Of a DNA stretch of 64,000 bases, positions 1 to 11,192 are shown piece after piece. Under the pieces are notes generated by a model, which did not search any database, was not told the DNA's origin, and was given only the letters and a program-made list of their open reading frames with translations. The position numbers and the translations under genes are program-made. This DNA is from Viridothelium virens. Taxonomy: Eukaryota; Ascomycota; Dothideomycetes; Trypetheliales; Trypetheliaceae. Numbering within the stretch: the stretch's first letter is position 1; every line of letters starts with the position of its first letter. Location: contig ML991776.1 in NCBI GenBank assembly GCA_010094025.1, positions 372,001-436,000 on the forward strand, written 5' to 3'.

Positions 1-1
1 T

Positions 2-208
2 CAGCAGAACATGGCGAATCTACAGATGATGATGGGCAGGGGTCAAGGGGGACAGCCCAACCAACAGGCGATAAATATGATGCAGATGCAGCGGATGCAG
101 CAGCAAGGCCAGATGCAGGGCATGAGTCCGGCGATGATGCAGCAGTTGAGGCAGCAGATGCAGCAGCAGGGGCAGATGGGCATGAATATGAACATGCAGA
201 ATATGTGA
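2..208 (+). CDS. C-terminal end of a Gln/Met-rich protein (5' truncated by window edge)
   Basis: An open frame enters from the left edge and ends at a TGA at 206-208. The 68 or so visible residues are almost entirely Met, Gln, Gly and Asn, with runs of the MQQQGQM and MNMNMQNM kind. Such tails are common at the C-termini of fungal transcription co-factors (Mediator, SAGA and Tup1/Ssn6-type proteins), but nothing here identifies the family. No splice site is evident in the visible part. It is tail-to-tail with the PPR gene on the other strand. The assignment as coding rests on the clean frame and the low-complexity composition seen in fungal regulators. Confidence 0.55.
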   Translation, partial: QQNMANLQMMMGRGQGGQPNQQAINMMQMQRMQQQGQMQGMSPAMMQQLRQQMQQQGQMGMNMNMQNM

Positions 209-579
209 AGCGGGACGGGTGGTGGAATGGGTAAATAGGATTGAAAATTCGACACGGACTTATGGAGTTCAAGGGAATGATGTCTGGGACTCTGGGAAAG
301 AACTCGTCGCAGCCGTCCACTCCGGGCACGGAAATACATGATGGTTTTTGAGAGCGTCACTCATTGAAGCCGGCTGCTTCGGACCGGGACGGAGATGACG
401 GCGTTTTTGTTTTGGTGCAATCACTTTGGTGTTGGATGGCTATGATACCCATGAAACGTGAACGATGGCGAGTTCACCTCAGATATTTTATGCATAGTGC
501 TGTCAGCCCTTTGAAGCTGTCTTTGACGACAGCTACTATCAATACATGTATACACTCTTTAATCAATCCATCGAAGCTC
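209..579. other. Intergenic spacer between convergent 3' ends
   Basis: This 371-base spacer lies between two convergent stop codons and should hold both 3' UTRs. I see no reading frame, repeat or RNA structure that stands out. Confidence 0.6.
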
Positions 580-3500
580 TCAATGTGACGCTGTGAGCCG
601 GGCGAATGCAGGCCTCTGTTCATCCAAAGCTCCAGAGCCTACTTTTCTGTAAGTCTCGTCCTGAAACTGACTCTCATACCCATTCTCATCGATATCCTCA
701 CGTCCATCCTCGTCCTCGTCCTCCTGGTCCTCCTCCTGGTCCTCCTCCTCTTCCGGACCATCCCAATTATACTCCTCCCCCCCACCCTCACCATCTCCCA
801 ACACCTGCGCCACCGTCCACTCAAAATGCGCCCTTTCATACCTCCTCCATCTCCCGGTCTGCCTGCCCACCACCTCCGCCTCGCCCCTCCTCGCCTCCCT
901 CACCACCTCGCGACACCTCTCCCAATCGCCGATCTCCGCAAGGCGGCGGACCACCGTCGCGAGGGTGCGCCAACTCGGCTGCTTGCGGTCGTGGGTGGTG
1001 CGCGCCAGGAACGCCATCATCTTGCCGATATCGCCGACGTTGGCATAGCCCTCGACCATGCGGTCGAAGAAGACGCGGTCGGCGTACGTGTTGGGCAGCT
1101 GCAGCTGGATCTGGGCCCAGATGGCGTCGATGGCGGCGAGGTCGGGCGGCTCGAGCGTGAAGTAGTGCGTGATGAGGATGGTGTAGAGGTGCGGGTTGGG
1201 TGGGAGGGAGCGCGAGACCATGTGGGCGAGGACGGCGCGGGCGGCGGTTGGGTTGTTGTGCAGTTTGAGGAGGCGGTCGAGGAGGAGGTTGTAGGATTTG
1301 GTGGTGGCGGCGAAGCCGTGCCGTTCGAGCTCGGTGAGGTAGGTCATGACGAGGTTTTGTTGTTCTTCGGGGGGTTTCGTGCTGATGGCCGGGTCTTTCA
1401 TGAGGTTGTCGAGGAGCATGGTGAAGGTTGCGATGTTCGGTTGGACGTTTTGGGCGGACATTTCTTTCAGGAGGCGGAAGGCGGCGGTGATGTCGTTCTG
1501 GCGCAAGGCGATGGTGATGCGGATGTTGAAGGTGAAGGCGTCGGGCTTGATGCCACGGCGAGCAGCCCAGGCGAGGACATCTTGAATTGCTTGTTCCATG
1601 GGCCCGCGGGAAAGAGGCATGATAACAGCATTGATTGTTTGGATATTAGGTTTTGGGACCGCTTTGTCAGCTTCGGTGGCTTTAGACGGATTGGCGGAAA
1701 TTCGTCTGGAGGCGGCGGTATACTCATTGGCCATCTCTCGTAGACCTTGTAAGCCCTCCTTAACCTTGTCACCTCGAATGAGGCCGTAAAGTCTTGTGGT
1801 CCATGCCCTGGCATCGGGCTGTACTCCCGAGTCCCTCATTCTTTGCCAAAGGGCCTCGAGGCTGTCCGCATCCCGCTCCAGGCGACAGCCTTTCATCATC
1901 GACGTCCATGAGATTACCGTTGGCTGCACGCCACGGTTGACCATCTCATTCCATACATTGATTGCTTGATTGGGTACACCAAGGCGCATGTACGTGAAAA
2001 TGAAAGCCTCATACACGTCTTTTGATTTTGAGACTGATGACTCTTGTCCTTCTGACGGTCGCAGCCGGCTCATCGATCTCCAAAGACGATCAACCTGCGA
2101 GAGATCAGTCTGTTCCAATGCACGCCCAAGTCTCTTTATCATAATCGCCCCATCGGGTTCTCTGCGTTGATTGGCAACTTTGGTGCGGTCAGAGCGATCG
2201 ACAATGTTGGAATCTTGCTGGCCTTTTGTTTGCAATTGCTCTCTTTGCGAATCCCGGCTCTTCAGTTGCCTGTTTGTAGCTTGAAGAGAAGCTCTTCTTT
2301 CATGAAAGTTTTTCTTTCTAGGCTCGGACGTATGATGTCCCTCAAAGGGTTCGTCAGGACTTGCTTTGTAGGAGCCTACATTGAGCTCTTCGACTTGGGC
2401 CGGGCCGAGCTGTCGGTGAGCATGTTCCTGTGGGTGTGGAGGCTGCGTCATAGGCCAGGTCGACCGATATCCAGCATCGTTCAAGATTCGTTGCAATTTT
2501 TTTTTGGACTCGAAGTTGACTGCCAATCCTTCTAAAAATGCTAAGACCAGGTCGATATCTGAATCCTGTGATAAGTCCATAGTGAGATTCGTGAATGAAC
2601 TTATTTCTTCCTCCATTGAGGGCTGCATGTAAGGCGCAAGGAATCCACGTCGGTACAATATTGATAAAAGGAAGGCAGCGGCTGCAACTCTGAGTTGATT
2701 TTCCCGATTGGGAAAATGTGGTACCAGATTGCCGAAGAATCTTTCGTCAAATCTCTTCGAATTGAATTTCTGCGACGGATTTTGTATTGCACTCGAGAAG
2801 TTCGACCATTCGAATGCATTCAATCCTTGGGTTGAGTTCTTAAAAGCCGATTCATCTGCGAAGGATTTTATCCATATTTTCCACATACACATTGTCTCCG
2901 AGATCAAATCCGTCGGGTGTCTAAATGCAGTCAAGGGCGAATCGGATATCAGGGTCCGCGCTATTTGCAGATGTAGGTCGAAAAGAATTTGCAATTGAAT
3001 GTCTGTGCAAGGGAGCCCATTTTGAATAAATTCTGCGAGAACTTCGCTAGGTGCAGGCACTTTGGTAGTTTCAGCAGGCTGTCGCCAAACTCGCCATATG
3101 TTAGTGGAGATCTTTCTGATCAGTGCTTGTTGAGATTGGGATCCTAGCTTTCGAATGTCTTCCGCATGCTCTAGAAGATATTGCCAATCCTGAGTTGCAG
3201 AGACTGGTTTAAATTGATCGAACATATTCTGCAGACTGTCGACTCCAGGGTTTTCCGTGACGTATATCCAAATGTCAGCTTTACTCACAGCTGTGTCACG
3301 GAAGAGCCGGTCAAATAGGTCATGCGAATTGCGCTGGCGGGATGATGGTCGAGCAGGCATATTCAGCGAGGCGACCCGGTCAAGTTGCGCAGCATCCATT
3401 GAATTATTTTTTGTAGCGGTCTCGATCGGATCTGCATCATTTATCGTGAGCGAACCGTCCGGCTCCAGAAGATAATCTGTTTCTTCCACTACGCTTGGCT

Positions 3501-3933
3501 TGCCAGAGTGATGGCGATCAGTAGTATCCCAACCACCCTCTATCTCGGGCTGTAGTTCGGTAGGAGAGTCTCGCTTGGCAGATGAATCAAATTGCTCTGG
3601 TAGAAACGCTGCCGAATATCTACCCGGGCCCATCCTTCCTGCAAACAGCTCCTCCAAATTCCACGAAAGATTATCTTGCTTTCCCCCATCGCGCTGTTGT
3701 TGTTCTTGCCTTCCGTCTCTTTTAGCGTTCTGTTGGATCGGTAATGGGAAGTTGGCAGTCGGAGTAGAGTTCGAGGAGGGGGTTAGCAAGCGCGAGAACG
3801 GAGCGTTGTCGACTTTGGAGCGCCATTGGGTTCGGAGAAGCCTCTGTGCGCGCCTGCGTAGCCATTGACGACAGCTGGCGCAGACATATGGGCTACTCAT
3901 GGCACGCGCCAAAGCTGCAAGAGCTCGACCCAA
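580..3933 (-). CDS. Mitochondrial pentatricopeptide-repeat (PPR) protein
   Basis: An intronless 1117-residue protein. The N-terminus is Arg/Ala-rich and poor in acidic residues, with a CASCRQWLRRRAQRLL stretch, which looks like a mitochondrial presequence. The first in-frame ATG is at 3933 and a second candidate at 3900 begins MSSPYVCASCRQ; either could be used. The middle (about residues 80-620) is low-complexity and helical. From about residue 640 on come PPR-type helical hairpins, for example AINVWNEMVNRGVQPTVISW and LLKEMSAQNVQPNIATFTML, repeated roughly every 35 residues to about residue 1000. The tail is very acidic (Glu/Asp runs). PPR proteins bind organellar RNA and govern its processing, stability or translation; the target transcript cannot be told from sequence. 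It shares a 384-base divergent promoter with the histidine phosphatase. Confidence 0.85.
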   Translation of the reverse strand: MGRALAALARAMSSPYVCASCRQWLRRRAQRLLRTQWRSKVDNAPFSRLLTPSSNSTPTANFPLPIQQNAKRDGRQEQQQRDGGKQDNLSWNLEELFAGRMGPGRYSAAFLPEQFDSSAKRDSPTELQPEIEGGWDTTDRHHSGKPSVVEETDYLLEPDGSLTINDADPIETATKNNSMDAAQLDRVASLNMPARPSSRQRNSHDLFDRLFRDTAVSKADIWIYVTENPGVDSLQNMFDQFKPVSATQDWQYLLEHAEDIRKLGSQSQQALIRKISTNIWRVWRQPAETTKVPAPSEVLAEFIQNGLPCTDIQLQILFDLHLQIARTLISDSPLTAFRHPTDLISETMCMWKIWIKSFADESAFKNSTQGLNAFEWSNFSSAIQNPSQKFNSKRFDERFFGNLVPHFPNRENQLRVAAAAFLLSILYRRGFLAPYMQPSMEEEISSFTNLTMDLSQDSDIDLVLAFLEGLAVNFESKKKLQRILNDAGYRSTWPMTQPPHPQEHAHRQLGPAQVEELNVGSYKASPDEPFEGHHTSEPRKKNFHERRASLQATNRQLKSRDSQREQLQTKGQQDSNIVDRSDRTKVANQRREPDGAIMIKRLGRALEQTDLSQVDRLWRSMSRLRPSEGQESSVSKSKDVYEAFIFTYMRLGVPNQAINVWNEMVNRGVQPTVISWTSMMKGCRLERDADSLEALWQRMRDSGVQPDARAWTTRLYGLIRGDKVKEGLQGLREMANEYTAASRRISANPSKATEADKAVPKPNIQTINAVIMPLSRGPMEQAIQDVLAWAARRGIKPDAFTFNIRITIALRQNDITAAFRLLKEMSAQNVQPNIATFTMLLDNLMKDPAISTKPPEEQQNLVMTYLTELERHGFAATTKSYNLLLDRLLKLHNNPTAARAVLAHMVSRSLPPNPHLYTILITHYFTLEPPDLAAIDAIWAQIQLQLPNTYADRVFFDRMVEGYANVGDIGKMMAFLARTTHDRKQPSWRTLATVVRRLAEIGDWERCREVVREARRGEAEVVGRQTGRWRRYERAHFEWTVAQVLGDGEGGGEEYNWDGPEEEEDQEEDQEDEDEDGREDIDENGYESQFQDETYRKVGSGALDEQRPAFARLTASH

Positions 3934-4317
3934 GAGCTGGAAAGTTTGGGTGAAGTCAGAAGCAGAAGGTGCCTTAAGCTATCGGCAGCTCAGGGTCCAA
4001 ACCTGACTATCCCTGTTCCAGCATCCCGGCTATGACCATTTTTACTTTCACATCCCTTTCTTATGATGTTGTAGTCAGCATCGTTTTCCGGGATTTAGCA
4101 GGCTAATCTGCATGAAGCGAATGGATACAGCAGCATTGCAGCTAAAATTTTGCTCTGCATTTGTAGTATTTGATTGCAAGGGCTTCGAAAGTGACCTCGC
4201 GCGTCTCCCAAGCCTTTGGCTTCCGTACTTCTTCCGTACATCCAGAGCCCCAGAAGTTTGAATGATTCTTTCTGCACCTCTTCCCCCTGAGTTGTGTGTC
4301 TCGTTCTATCCCTTACG

Positions 4318-6181
4318 ATGACGACTCTGGAACCGAGGGTTCCCTATACCCCCCGAGAACTCGAGCAGCTCTATCCTAAGGACCTGCAACTGCAGCTAGT
4401 CCAAATCGTATGTATCAATGAACCTCAAGGATACATATACAATCTTATTTACTCTAATAGCTTCTTCGACATGGTGAAAGAAGTCCGGTATCTTCGCGCT
4501 TCAGGAACGTAAGTCAAGTTCGATCTTGTCTGCTTGAATGAAAAAGCGATTACGATCTAATGTCAATGTTCCAATAGGCAGGGCTGCCACCTTGTATGTT
4601 AATTGAAGGCCCAGTAGTTCGAAGTAGGACACGAACTGATTCGATCGGTAGATTGGCCATATTGTAATTCTGCAAGACAACTCACGAGCGTTATCATGAC
4701 TACCAAGGACTGGTCTCAATGGGATGGTCTCAAATTCCGACGCCGCCTTGAAACCTTCGGCCCCGACGATAGCCCTGTAGTGGCCGCCGGTCCCAAAGGG
4801 GAATACGATGGAATTTGGTGAAGCATGCCTTGAAATTTTCTGTGTTGACCACTACTGACTCCTCCTGATAGCCAACCTGGCGAGCTGACGGACAAAGGTC
4901 GAGAAACGACTCTTGCTCTCGGCGAACGCCTCCGCCATCTCTATGTCGACCAACTCGGCTTTATGCCCAAACTGATCTCGGATGCTGACATGATCTATCT
5001 CCGCGCTACCCCTTTAACTCGTGCCCTCGAGTCCGTGCAGCAAGCTTTTTGGGGTATGTATCCCCCAAACGCACGCACCGCCTCCTTCCCTCCCCCGACT
5101 ATCCTCACCAGGAGTCCCGCGGACGAGACCCTGTATCCTAATGATGGCAATTGCCGCCGATTCGCTCAGCTTTCGCGCGAGTTCGCCGAGCGCACCGCTC
5201 AGCGCTGGAATGACACCCCAGAGATGGACTACCTCAATCGCAAGCTTGGCAAGTGGATGCCAGAGCAATCTCCGCGTGTGGCTGTTGACTCGCATCCGCG
5301 CCTCTCGGGAATCATGGATACGCTAAATGCGACGCTCGCACATGGTCCAGAGACGCGGCTGCCATCCGAGTTCTACGATCCCAAGGTCAGGGCCATCATC
5401 GATAAAATTGGGGTCGAGGAGTGGTATGCAGGTTATCAAGAGTCCCGCGAGTATCGCGCTCTGGGTATTGGCGCGCTTGTTGGAGATATAGTAGGTCGGA
5501 TGACGGGTAGCGTAGAGAGAAATGGGCGGGATGGGGTGGAGGAAGTTGGTGGGGAGGATGGGAAGTTAGGCCAAGGTCGAGGCGGCGAGAAGGATCTAAA
5601 GCTTGCGCTGTCCGGATGTCATGACACGACTCTAGCAGGGCTCTTGACCAGCCTTGGAGCATTTGAGGGCGAAGACTGGCCGCCGTACACGAGCCACGTT
5701 GCCATTGAGCTGTTTAGAAAACGGGATGCAATTCACAATGTTCAGATGTCCAGTTCGCCACGCCAAGACGGCGCTCAGAAAAGCCTGGAATCAAAAGGAT
5801 GGTTCTCTGCACTTTTTGGGAGGGCAAAAGAGGCTGCTGGAAGGAAGCCCGAAAGCATCGCGCGGAAGCCAATGACTGAGCTTAGTGAGGCAGAGAAGGA
5901 GAGGTTGGAAGGGTATTTTGTCCGTATAAGGTACAACGATCGTCCGATGACGGTGCCCGGGTGCAAAGTTTCGGGGAAACACCTCGAAGGGGATGAAAGC
6001 TTCTGCACTTTGGTAAGCCTTACTCCCTAACCTTCTAAATCTCCCATGTGCTGACCAAGAGCAGGAAGCCTTCAAGTCTATTACGGATAAGTATACACCA
6101 CGGCATTTGAGGCAAGAGTGTGTGTCAAATTTGGACCAGTCAGCCTTTCCAGCTTCTCCACAACCTGCTGGGTACGCATAG
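4318..6181 (+). CDS. Histidine acid phosphatase (branch 2, ACP6/ACP2-like)
   Basis: Six exons: 4318-4407, 4461-4508, 4578-4593, 4652-4817, 4872-6012 and 6065-6181, giving about 525 residues. The phosphohistidine motif LLRHGERSPV is created by exon 2, and the distal catalytic His-Asp pair is in SGCHDTTLAGLL near the middle of exon 5. These mark the branch-2 histidine phosphatase superfamily (acid phosphatases, lysophosphatidate phosphatases). Exon 3 is only 16 bases and is needed to keep AGLPPYWPYC in frame; all junctions have GT-AG ends. No signal peptide is seen, so the protein is probably intracellular. The substrate is unknown. The loop around residues 245-280 is Gly/Glu-rich and probably disordered. 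The gene is divergent from the PPR gene. Confidence 0.85.
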
Positions 6182-6468
6182 AGAGGGGTAGCGATGCAAA
6201 GCTACTGTCTATGAATTAAGATTGTGGGTAAGTCTCATATCGCATCTTTGCACCTTCGCACCTAGGTCTTCGCACCTAGGTCTTCAAACAAGGAGCTGCG
6301 TTTGGATTGGTCTATCATACTTGGTGGAAAAATTGTCTATTTCTCGTCTTCTTCGGATTAGCCGGTGGGGTTGTAGACGCTCGGAACGATGCATAGACTT
6401 CTAGACATTGGCATGGCATAGATTCATTGACTGGACGCCTAAAACTAGGACAAATGTGATTTAACATC

Positions 6469-8862
6469 TCACTCTTCATTCAAACCCTTCCACCCTTCCT
6501 CCCTCCAATCCCCACTCCTCCCACCCTCCTTCCTCACCACCCTCAACCCAGTAATCTCCATCCGCTTATCCACCGCCTTGCACATATCATACACCGTCAG
6601 CGCCGCCCCATTCACCGCCATCAACGCCTCCATCTCCACCCCCGTCGACCCCACACATTCCACCGTCGCTTGGATCCTTACATGTCCCTTCTCCCCGCCC
6701 TCCATTCCCCTCTCAACCTCCTTGTCCTCCGTCGGCACGACCACGACCAACTCCACCCCGACCCGACTGATCCCCACGGGATGACACAGCGGCACCACCT
6801 CGCTCGTCCGCTTCGCCGCCATGATGCCTGCCACCCGCGCCACCGCCAGCACGTCTCCCTTCTTCATCTGGTTCGTGCGAATTAGGCGCGCCGGGTCCGG
6901 GGAGGAGAAGGTGACGCGACCGACTGCGGTGGCGACGCGATGAGAGGCCGGTTTAGAGGCGATAGAGACCATCTGGGCGGTGCCGCTGGGTGTGAGGTGG
7001 GTGAGGTTTGCGTCAGAGCGGGTGGTGTACGAGGAGCTTCGGAGCTTGGCAGTGGGAGAGGGGGGAAGGAGGGAGGAATGGTCGAGTGGGGGTATGGAGG
7101 GGGCGGTCAGGCTTTTTGGGCGTTTGATCGGCGAGGGAGGGCGAGAATGTAGTGTGAGGGAAGTGAGGGTGCGGAGCTGGGATGTTGGGTTGACGGTGCT
7201 GGGGGAGTAGGTTGATAGTATCGGCATTCTGGATGGTGTGGTGTTGGATATTGTCCCTCGGTCAAACAGATTCTGCCAATGGGAGAAGCGCGAAGTTGTG
7301 GCTGTAGAGCTTCTAAGATTGTCTGGATAATTTTAGCGAGAACATGAGGGAATGAGAGGTCAGACTTGCGAACAACATACAGCTCTGAATGTTTGATGAT
7401 TGCCTGGTTGAGTCGAAATTGAATGGTTCCAGGGTTGAGCATGTCGTTGCCGGCTTGAAGAGAAAAGAACTTCACCCACCAATCAAAATCATGGGTCTAT
7501 TCTTCATATTCTCTAGTTCACCCATTCCAGCGTGCTTCTCTTTTTTACGTTTAACCGCCCTCCCAATGACCTCAAGAAGTTCCCGTTCTCGATCTCCCCA
7601 GCCAAGAGCTCTATCAGGCGGCAGTAGGCTTTGATGACGATCCATTTCCATTTGTTTCATTCCCTCGAACGCTTCTTGATCAATAGGATCTCCATGGTTT
7701 CCTTGCCTGAGTAAATCACGTAGAGAGACCTCTGAATTTCCGAATAGGCAAACTTTCAAGTTGCCATCACTGGTAATCCGCAGTCGATTGCAAGTGCCAC
7801 AGAAATTGTGCGTCATGCTTGTGATAAAGCCGAGTTTCCCTACAAAGCCTGGTACCTGAAAGGTCTTACTTGTGTCATTCTTGTGGTCCTGAACCTTCTG
7901 TAGGCTAGGGTATTTTGCCTTGATAATGTCTAGCATCTCTTGATAGGGAACCATTTTGCCTTGACTCCATTTGTTACCATCGAAAGGCATGTACTCGATG
8001 AAGCGGACTTCAATATCTTTCTCTCGGCCCATTTCCGCAAATGGTATGATCTCACGTTCGTTAATATGACGCATGACAACACAATTCAGCTTGAGCTTGA
8101 TGCCGGCTCCAAGAGCGTTCATTTCTAGTATCCGATCAATGCTCTTCATAACGGCTTCGAATCCTTTACGTCGAGTCATGATTTGGAACTGGAAAGGATC
8201 CAGCGTATCCAGACTCAGATTTACTCCGGTTAATCCAGCTTCGACCATGCTGTCTAATTTTCGATGAAGTGTAAGTCCATTTGTAGTAAGTGCCAGTTCT
8301 TTTAATCCTCTTGAGCGAAGCGATCCAATCGAGTGCATCAAAGGTATAATATCTTTGCGGACAGTAGGTTCACCACCGGTCAATCGTATCTTGGCGACAC
8401 CTTGGGAGACGAAGAGAGAAGAAAGGTAGAAGATCTCAGGAGATGTCAAGAGATGGGCAGGTGGTGAAAGAGGTACGCCCTCTGTCGGCTGTTAGTCAGA
8501 GAACTGGAGATATTGCAGGCATCTTCACCCTCTGGCATGCAATATAAGCAACGTAAATTGCATTTTTCTGTAATGCTGATGCGCAGATAATCATGCTGTC
8601 TATGGAAATTGTCCGTAAGGAATTCAGAAAAAGGCTTTGCCTGTTTGACAGCGTTTCTTCGATTCTCTTGACTCTCGAGCTGCGCGTTGTCTACGTGCTC
8701 CTTATCGACCAAGTTGGTCGAGGCATACACAAAGTCAGAACCTTGAGACGTGTTGGCAGCCGTGGCTATCGCCCTGCTGGGTGCATGACTGACGTTGTGT
8801 CGAGTCGTCCTTAGAACCCGTCCGAGGTTGATCGCTGACCGGGCAGCTTTAGTCGTAGCCAT
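6469..8862 (-). CDS. cnxABC: MoaA-MoaC fusion for molybdenum cofactor biosynthesis (cnxABC type)
   Basis: Converts GTP to cyclic pyranopterin monophosphate (precursor Z), the first step of molybdopterin synthesis; this step is mitochondrial in eukaryotes. Exon 1 (8862-8529) has an Arg/Ser-rich presequence-like start and the radical-SAM cluster CNLRCLYC. Exon 2 starts at 8481 and carries the C-terminal cluster ligands [18 protein letters not shown]. The MoaC domain lies in 7227-6469, with [13 protein letters not shown], the CHP motif, and [20 protein letters not shown]. The MoaA frame reads MILIGG and then stop at 7472. A fusion needs splicing; the best in-frame model uses a donor at 7475 (GG|GTGAAG) and an acceptor before 7312, giving 727 residues and keeping Gly-Gly. 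In Aspergillus nidulans the locus is a single transcript encoding both domains. The junction is uncertain; the two domains are not. Confidence 0.85.
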
Positions 8863-11192
8863 CCCACAGTTCGAAAGCAGTCGGGGAGTTCATATAAGCC
8901 TTTCGATATAAAATCATGGTTGGCGATCTCCAGTCTCTGACTAGTGGAAATGCCATTCGCCACTGCCCACTTGCCTACCTGCAGTGCCTGCCCACCGTGC
9001 CGCCCAGTCATTGTTCGGTCCCTGACGTCGGCTTTGGATCCTGGAAGGACCGATGTCGGTAGAGTGGCGTGGCTGAGTGACCCGAGTGGGGATGGAGAGT
9101 GCCGTTACCTCTATCTATTGCCCGATTTTGATTCTTGCTTTTCTTCTCCGCAAAAGCGTTTCACGTCAGGAAGGAGAAAAAATAGGTCACAGATGTCAGG
9201 ATGTGCACTGTTCTCATTCAATGTATGCGACTCCAGACACGTTGCATATTTCCTGTTTCTCAACACCCACGACGACTTAAAACGGAAGTGGCTGTGTATA
9301 TGAACGCACAACTTTTTTTCTCATCAATGCTAATCTCTTCGGCTATAAACTTTTCAAGAGATAGCTTGAGCTCATGTCAAAGTCTGCTCTGTGCTCGATA
9401 CTTGAGATTTCATGCACCTAGCGTTTGTATCAGCACCTCAGGGTGTCAACTGACCTACCTAGTAACCTCGTCTCTACCCAAACGGCTTGGTGCACTTATC
9501 TTCCCCCCTTTCCTCCACAGCTGAGGAAGTGATAAGTTTGGGTGGATTGCAATAATAAACGCAACGTCAGCTCGAACATGCGATGACTATCATCTCTAAG
9601 CTATTGCTGGGGTTGGTCAAACGTCCGTCGAGCTGAATGGACACACGCGTGGTATCGGCACACGCAATCAGATGGCTCAGCAAATAGGGAGCTCACCGGC
9701 ATTGTGACTATCTACTCTAAGAAAATGGAGAAATGTAGAACGCCCAGGATGATGAAAAGCCCCAAGCCTCGCTCTGCTCTTGCAGCTCACAACGCGCGTA
9801 CTCGGATGTAGACGTTATCAGTGATCACTGGGGCATCCATCATGCAGCTTGAAATGCCTTGACGGCAGATGTATTAGTGGACTCAGATCTAGCGGACGCC
9901 TGTGTCTTGTCAATGCCAACGCTCATTGCGAAGGTCAAGTATCTATCGATTAATGGATTCTAAGCAGTAGACTTGGTCCTCTAAGCCGTTCATCTCGTAT
10001 TCAAGAATAAAAAGTCACCATGCCCCCATTCAGCCTCTTCCAAGGCGAAGTTGGAGATGATTCCAGCGCCAAATTTGACTTTTACACTGTGTTCTGTGCT
10101 TAATAGTATGGTCATTAAGCCCTGCGGCTCTCCGAAGTCAGTCTCATGAGAACGTGCCGAACCTGGAGATCAGGGATGACGCTGAACTTTTTTCTCTGAA
10201 CCGAACCGTTATGCCACCATGCGGTCTCTCCGCTATGCAGACCCATGTATCAAATCGACGAACCTGCAGCTCTTAGGACTTAAGCAGCAGAAGCTGTACG
10301 GAGTCCAGCTAGAGAGAAGACTTAGCCACGCGGCACTTGTACCTGTCGAGGTCTATGTCAAGTTGCCGCGCGTAGAGATACCACACTCCACAGAGTTCGA
10401 TAAGAGATCCCCTGATGAGCGTTTGGGTTGCCGGCTGGAATTGCACGAAGCACGCGAGATTGGAAACGTGAGTCAAGGTCAAGACAAGACACGGAGAAAG
10501 CCGCACAGCAGCAATTTGAGGTAGGGGATGATCGAGCCGAAGTGGTGGTGAGAGTTATGCAGACACACGCATTATCTGCTTCTGGCGCGTCTGCACCTCT
10601 GGGTGTCTGGAATAGCTGTGAATCGGAGGTCGGCCAGGGCATGTCTCCGGTCCGGGCTCCCCTCTAGCTGTCTAGGTGCTCACGGTAAATACTGTGATTG
10701 GGCAGTCTGCATAATTAAGTCGGCTAATAGCAGGACCAGACACCAAGTGCACCAAGTCCCGCAAGTCCCGTATCGGGTGGTGCGGGTCTCCGCCCTGCTT
10801 GGCCCTGCTTGGGTCTCAGCACTGCCTCTGTCACCCGGAACCCAGCGGCCAACTCGTCGTCGACTATTTTGCAATTCTCTTCCTCTCCATTGCTGCTCTT
10901 CATCACTTCATCCCCTTCTTCTCTGGTTCTTCATCAACCGATCCATCGGTCGTTGTTCATTCTCATCGATCGCACAGCTACGGAACACTGTTCCTAAGTA
11001 GGCATCGACCGACCGCGCGTCCCACCCGCGCTTATCCCTCTCGACGAAACACTGCCCGGGGGCCGCGTAATACCTTGGAACGCACCTACTCTCCCATTGT
11101 CTCGCGCCTCATTTGTTAGGCAAAGGCTGGCGAACCTGCCTGGGATATTACAACATTCGGATCCTGGTTTCTCAGGATAGAAGGAACGCTTC
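8863..11192. other. Gene-free spacer between cnxABC and the bZIP gene
   Basis: A 2.3-kb divergent intergenic region. Short frames occur (for example around 10219-10524 and 10603-11001) but have no recognisable domain, no coherent splice pattern and poor codon character. The right side holds a pyrimidine-rich tract and the presumed bZIP leader. The left side should hold the cnxABC promoter. No repeat or tRNA was seen. Confidence 0.6.
10874..10933 (+). promoter_or_regulatory. Pyrimidine-rich core-promoter tract upstream of the bZIP gene
   Basis: A roughly 60-base stretch rich in TTCTC, CCTCTCC and CTTCTTCTC. CT-rich blocks just upstream of transcription starts are common in filamentous fungi. 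From its end to the start codon at 11193 I found no ATG, so the inferred leader of about 260 bases would be free of upstream ORFs. The role is inferred from composition and position only. Confidence 0.35.

Noticed and set aside
826-1743. 305-codon plus-strand frame inside the PPR gene
   Set aside because: It is antisense to a GC-rich part of a well-supported PPR coding region; its product is Gly/Val/Glu-rich and has no domain. It is a shadow of codon bias.
7107-7475. 122-codon minus-strand frame between the MoaA and MoaC domains
   Set aside because: It begins at a GTG, and no splice joins it in frame with both domains. Part looks protein-like, but the simplest model treats it as intron.
10219-11001. 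Short plus-strand frames in the spacer before the bZIP gene
   Set aside because: There is no domain, no consistent splice pattern, and the region includes a CT-rich promoter-like tract.
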